From Limnomonas spitsbergensis (taxonomy: Eukaryota; Chlorophyta; Chlorophyceae; Chlamydomonadales), in contig JAYJMM010000100.1 of the NCBI GenBank assembly GCA_037349105.1, positions 1,334,501-1,398,500 on the forward strand: a stretch of DNA of 64,000 nucleotides, in the 5' to 3' direction. The notes beneath the pieces were generated by a model. The model was not told the DNA's origin. It made no database searches and saw only the letters and a program-made list of their open reading frames with translations. Each line of letters begins with the position of its first letter. Position 1 is the first letter of the stretch. Positions 59,976 through 64,000 of this stretch are shown in pieces. The position numbers were made by a program, and so were the translations under genes.

Positions 59976-62140
59976 ATTCAGGGGTTGGAGGCAGTACTGC
60001 ATTGGATGGAGCCGAGGCCGATGCAGTCGGCCCAAAGTGTTTCGCGGGCCGGAGGACATACCTGACCGGCGGGCAAAGGCACACAAGAGAGGTCACAGAT
60101 CAGAGATCAGGATTCAAAATGCAAAAAACGAAATTTTGAATTCCCAATTTGAAGTTTTGTGGAGCCTGCCAGGGGCTTCCTAAACAATAATAACATTCGT
60201 GGCGTGTGAGAAGGCACTCTTGATCTGCGGTCCCTCACCAGTTGGGGATGGGTGCTGAGGGTGTGGAGGTAGCGCTGAGTCCCAAGGGCGGGGAAGCCAG
60301 TGCTAATTCAAATGCGCACCGGAGAAGTATTACCATATATATAAGTCTCAAGAATAACTTGAAGAGGTCATGTGTGGAACTTAAAGGAGGACCTGGGTTT
60401 AAGGTTAAGGGTTTAGGGTTTAGGATTTAGGTTTTAGCCTACACTGCTCGAATTGGTGTGTGTACGAGGGGCTGATCTTAGACTTATAACTGTCTCACCT
60501 CTGATCATCCGAGCATGGGCATTATGTATTTCATGATGGTTCCATTAGATATACGGTAAGGGCCATACTCTAGATTTGAGTTGCCTTTCCTCGAAAAAGG
60601 ACTTTGTTTCAATGCTGCCTCCTCTGCAAAAATTATCGACCACAAATCTTAATTTGTGACAATAACCCGGCGCCAGCAATCAACAATTACTATATTCATG
60701 GATCCCTTAAAACCCCAAACGACCTTAATTATGAGGGAAGGCAAAGCAAATCAACGAAAATATTACAACCGTATATTTACCGACCCTCAAACCCTCAACT
60801 TCACCCCTCAACATTCGGGAAAGCCTTGCTCACCAGTCGGGGACAGCGAAGTTACAGGCCTTTTTTGAAGTTTCGGCTCCAGCCGGAGGTCGTTTTTTTC
60901 TTTTCGGCAGTCGCCGAAACTACCATTTTTTCCCTCGGCCGTCTTGGTCGTTTCTTGGACCAGCCGAAGGTCTAAATATTTCTTTCGGCCAACTCAATTT
61001 TTTCCGGCTGACGCCGAAACTGTCTTACTTTCTATTCAGCTGTTTCAAGTTCTTCTGATGTCCGTCAGGCTCCACTTCGCCTGCCTCCTCCGCATGGTCT
61101 TCTGGCTGCACCTCCGTATCCTGGGCTGCCTGCTGTTGAGCTGCCTGTTCTTGGGCTATTTGCTTGTCAACTACCGTATCTTTTCAATTGCCTTTTCTTG
61201 GGCTGCCAGTTGCACCTCGGTCGCTCGGTGGTAATCGCTGAAAGGTGATGAGAAGGGTACCTTGGCGAAGGATATATAGGTGGAGGCCCACCGGTTGCGC
61301 AGCCCCTACTGCTACAAGATGCTGCACTTCATCGAACATTTCAAAGTCTGAATCTGACATTTCGATATTACTGGTCGGCCGCTGTTTCACCTCGACAAAG
61401 TTAAAAAACTTCGGCCAAATCGCGGTCAAGGTTCGGACTTCGGCCGAACCCAGCTGTCGATAACTTGCGGCCTACGGCCGCAGTCCCCCTTTTTTCTTTC
61501 GGCTATTTTTATTTTCGTCCCAAAATCTTCGGCCGCCGATCGGCTGTAACTTCCCTGGTCGGGGATGGGTGCTGAGTATGTGGAGGGGGTGCTGGAGCCC
61601 AGGGGCGGGGAAGCCAGTGGTACTTCCATTGCACACCAGAATATTACTTAACCCTCAACCCTCAATACCTGCACAAACTCCCTTGAACCCTGCACCCTGA
61701 ATTTCCAAAAGACCCCCTAAACCCTGCACCCTGAATTCCAGTGCACACCGGAATATTACTAAACCCTGCACCCTGAATTTCCAAAAAACCCACTAAACCC
61801 TGCACCCTGAATTCCAGTGCACACCGGAATATTACTAAACCCTGCACCCTGAATAGTTGGGGAGGTATATTGGGGAAGTATATTTGGTGTAGTATACTTG
61901 GTGAAGTATATAAAAGTATGAGCGCAGCCCTGGATAGTGTCCCTCACCAGTTGGGGACGGGTGCTGAGTTTGTGGAGGTGGTGCTGGGGCCTGAGTGTGC
62001 GTTGTTCAGGACCGGGGTGGCCGAGGGGGAGAAGGGGTTGGGTTCACATGAGACAGCCTCTCGGGCCGAGGTGGCCAATGTGGCCTCACGCGCAAACGGG
62101 TTTCCCCTCGGTGAGGGCGACAATGCCTTTGGGGACGAAC
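59975..62140 (-). CDS. Two exons of an unidentified minus-strand gene
   Basis: Upstream exon 62140-61948: acceptor CTTCTCCCAG, then GT completing a codon, 63 codons, and TG before the donor GTGAGG. Downstream exon 60061-59975: acceptor CGGTCAG, G completing TGG (Trp), then YVLRPAKHFGPTASASAPSN. The phases fit. The first exon encodes a Ser/Thr/Pro/Ala-rich, probably disordered stretch (REATLATSAREAVSCEPNPF). The end of that exon plus donor is copied at 61556-61621 and 60231-60302, the same signature seen in the well-supported genes; this is the main argument for the strand. The plus-strand frame 61870-62181 is also open and non-repetitive, so a plus-strand gene remains possible. No family recognised, and further exons were not found. 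Confidence 0.4.
60231..60302 (-). repeat. Decoy copy of exon 61948-62140 end plus donor
   Basis: The plus-strand text CCTCACCAGTTGGGGATGGG, TGCTGAGGGTGTGGAGGTAG matches 61942-61990. A second decoy at about 61556-61621 (GGTCGGGGATGGGTGCTGAG) shares the longer stretch GGGCGGGGAAGCCAGTG with this one but has lost the donor. Confidence 0.8.
60570..60755. mobile_element. Second copy of the GATTTGCCTTCCCTC MITE
   Basis: The left end is TAGATTTGAGTTGCCTTTCC and the right end is GAGGGAAGGCAAAGCAAATC. The interior shares ATGGATCCCTTAAAACCCC with the 43334-43513 copy. It lies in the intron of the minus-strand gene. Confidence 0.7.
60756..61555. other. Intron stretch, nothing recognised
   Basis: The sequence is rich in TTTCGGC and CAGCCGAA motifs in both orientations (60870-61020 and 61390-61540), so 60870-61540 may be a degenerate element with inverted internal motifs. 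No coding exon is supported. Confidence 0.35.
61630..61860. repeat. Repeat of about 80 bp with CTAAACCCTGCACCCTGAAT
   Basis: Three units combine CCCTGCACCCTGAATTTCC, AAAAAACCCACTAAACC and CAGTGCACACCGGAATATTA. The last part also occurs at 61627-61650 next to the decoy exon edge, linking the array to the exon-edge copies. Confidence 0.75.
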
Positions 62141-62204
62141 CTGGGAGAAGGAGTAGGCAGCAGAGGCAGGGTGGATGTTGATGGGCGTAACAGGGATATC
62201 CTCA

Positions 62205-64000
62205 TGAGTTGCTGCTCAGTGAGGGCGACACTGGTCGCCCATCCTGCCCACCCCACCCTCCACCCGCCCACCCACATCGCCCATCCTGCTAACCCCACCC
62301 ACCACCCACCCACCCACATCACCCATGCTATTAACCCCACCCACCCACCCACCCATCCACATTGCCCATCCTGCTATCCCCCACCCACCCACATTGCCCA
62401 TCCTGCTAGCCCCCACCCACCACCCACCCACCCGAATCACCCATGCTATTAACCCCACCCACCCACCCACCCATCCACATTGCCCATCCTGCTATCCCCC
62501 ACCCACCCCCACCCACCCACCCACATCGCCCATCCTGCTAGCCCCCACCCACCCACCCACCTACCCACATCGCCCCTACTGCTAGCCCCCACCCACCCCC
62601 CACCCACCCACCCACAGCGCCCATCCTGCCAGCCCTACCCGCCCACATCGCCCATCCTGCAAGCCCCCACCCACCTACCCGTCCACAGCGCCCATCCTGC
62701 CAGCCCCACCCACCCACATCGCCCATCCTGCTAGCCCCCACCCCCCACCCACCCACATTGCCCATCCTGATAGCCCCCACCCACCACCCACCTACATCGC
62801 CCATCATGCTAGTTCCCACCCACCACCCACCCACCGGCCCATCCTGCTAACCCCACCCACCCACCCACCTACATCGCCCATCCTGCTAACCCCACCCACC
62901 TACCCACCTACATCGCCCATCCTGCTAACCCCACCCACCCACCCACCCACATCGCCCATCCTGCTAACCCCACCCACCCACCCACCTACATCGTTCATAC
63001 TGCTAACCCCACCCACCACCCACCCACATCGCCCATCCTGCTAACCCCACCCACCCACCCACCTACATCGCCCATCCTGATAGCCCCCACCCACCACCCA
63101 CCTACATCGCCCATCCTGCTAGCCCCCACCCCCCACCCACCCACATCGCCCATACTGCTAGCCCCACCCACCCACCCACCTACATCGCCCATCCTGCTAA
63201 CCCCACCCACCCACCCACCTACATCGCCCATCCTGCTAACCCCACCCACCCACCCACCCACATCGCCCATCCTGCTAACCCCACCCACCCACCCACCTAC
63301 ATCGTTCATACTGCTAACCCCACCCACCACCCACCCACATCGCCCATCCTGCTAACCCCACCCACCCACCCACCTACATCGCCCATCCTGATAGCCCCCA
63401 CCCACCACCCTACTACATCGCCCATCCTGCTAGCCCCCACCCCCCACCCACCCACATCGCCCATACTACTAGCCCCCACCCACCCACCTACATCGCCCAT
63501 ACTGCTAGCCCCCACCCACCACCCACCTACATCGCCCATACTGCTAGCCCCCACCCACCCACCCACCTACATCGCCCATCCTGATAGCCCCCACCCACCC
63601 ACCCACCTACATCGCCCATCCTGCTAGCCCCCACCCCCCACCCACCCACATTGCCCATCCTGATAGCCCCCACCCACCACCCACCTACATCGCCCATCAT
63701 GCTAGTTCCCACCCACCACCCACCCACCGGCCCATCCTGCTAACCCCACCCACCCACCCACCTACATCGCCCATCCTGCTAACCCCACCCACCCACCCAC
63801 CTACATCGCCCATCCTGATAGCCCCCACCCACCACCCTACTACATCGCCCATCCTGCTAGCCCCCACCCCCCACCCACCCACATTGCCCATCCTGATAGC
63901 CCCCACCCACCACCCACCTACATCGCCCATCATGCTAGTTCCCACCCACCACCCACCCACCGGCCCATCCTGCTAACCCCACCCACCCACCCACCTACAT
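62205..64000. repeat. Large minisatellite (CCCACCCACCTACATCG), continues beyond the window
   Basis: Units of about 39-45 bp, CATCGCCCATCCTGCTAACC followed by CCACCCACCCACC, run to the window end, with blocks of several hundred bp repeated almost exactly (for example 63061-63440 against 63762-63900). 62216-62235 (CAGTGAGGGCGACACTGG) resembles 62109-62127, inside the exon 61948-62140 region, suggesting the array began at that exon edge. Confidence 0.95.

Noticed and set aside
61870..62181. Plus-strand ORF as the coding strand of the 60-62 kb gene
   Set aside because: Plausible composition, but the decoy donor copies and phase-matched exons favour the minus strand. It is kept only as an alternative.

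Overview
The window is nuclear DNA of a eukaryote, most likely a green alga. It holds at least four conserved multi-exon genes with short exons, AG|GT introns and very large repeat-filled introns. One encodes a CobW-type GTPase with a plastid-type N-terminal extension, one an Rh-type ammonium/CO2 channel of the kind found in green algae, and plant-type TTTAGGG/CCCTAAA motifs are scattered through the introns. The style resembles large, repeat-rich prasinophyte genomes such as Cymbomonas; that genus is a guess. Exon models were assembled by eye. All listed junctions agree in reading phase, but none is confirmed by transcripts.

Layout. 870-12533 (+): WDR54-like beta-propeller gene, 7 exons found, N-terminus missing. 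13714-17226 (+): Rh-type ammonium channel, 5 exons, 531 aa, one GC-AG intron. 20447-24462 or later (+): low-complexity protein of unknown function with exons at 20447-22411, 23412-23462 and 24398-24462. 24.9-38 kb: gene-poor block of minisatellites, transposon-like fragments and a dispersed repeat family, with one doubtful ORF at 33.6 kb. 38101-52127 (-): complete 10-exon plastid-type CobW/COG0523 GTPase, 542 aa. 52364-58309 (+): complete 7-exon tRNA m1A58 methyltransferase catalytic subunit (TRM61/TRMT61A), 441 aa, divergent from the CobW gene across only 236 bp. 59975-62140 (-): two phase-compatible exons of an unidentified gene. 62.2-64 kb: a minisatellite running off the window.

The most striking feature is not a gene. 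Nearly every large intron contains a tandem array whose unit is a copy of the adjacent exon edge plus its splice site (donor or acceptor) and a piece of intron. At least 18 exon edges in five genes show this, with 1 to about 17 decoy copies each, in both transcriptional orientations. Examples are about 18 copies of the last acceptor of WDR54 (10.3-12.4 kb), 11 copies of the donor of the P-loop exon of the CobW gene (48.3-49.6 kb), and in-frame open copies of its ninth exon edge (40.0-40.6 kb). This suggests that introns here grow by tandem duplication across exon-intron junctions, filling introns with competing splice sites.

Other items include a 570-bp non-autonomous hAT element with perfect 8-bp target duplication, an 18S rRNA 5'-end fragment inside a WDR54 intron, a TIR-bearing MITE family whose terminal repeat has itself become a 21-bp minisatellite, and a dispersed repeat family beginning with a CAATGACGTTACACCTCTGG-like end.
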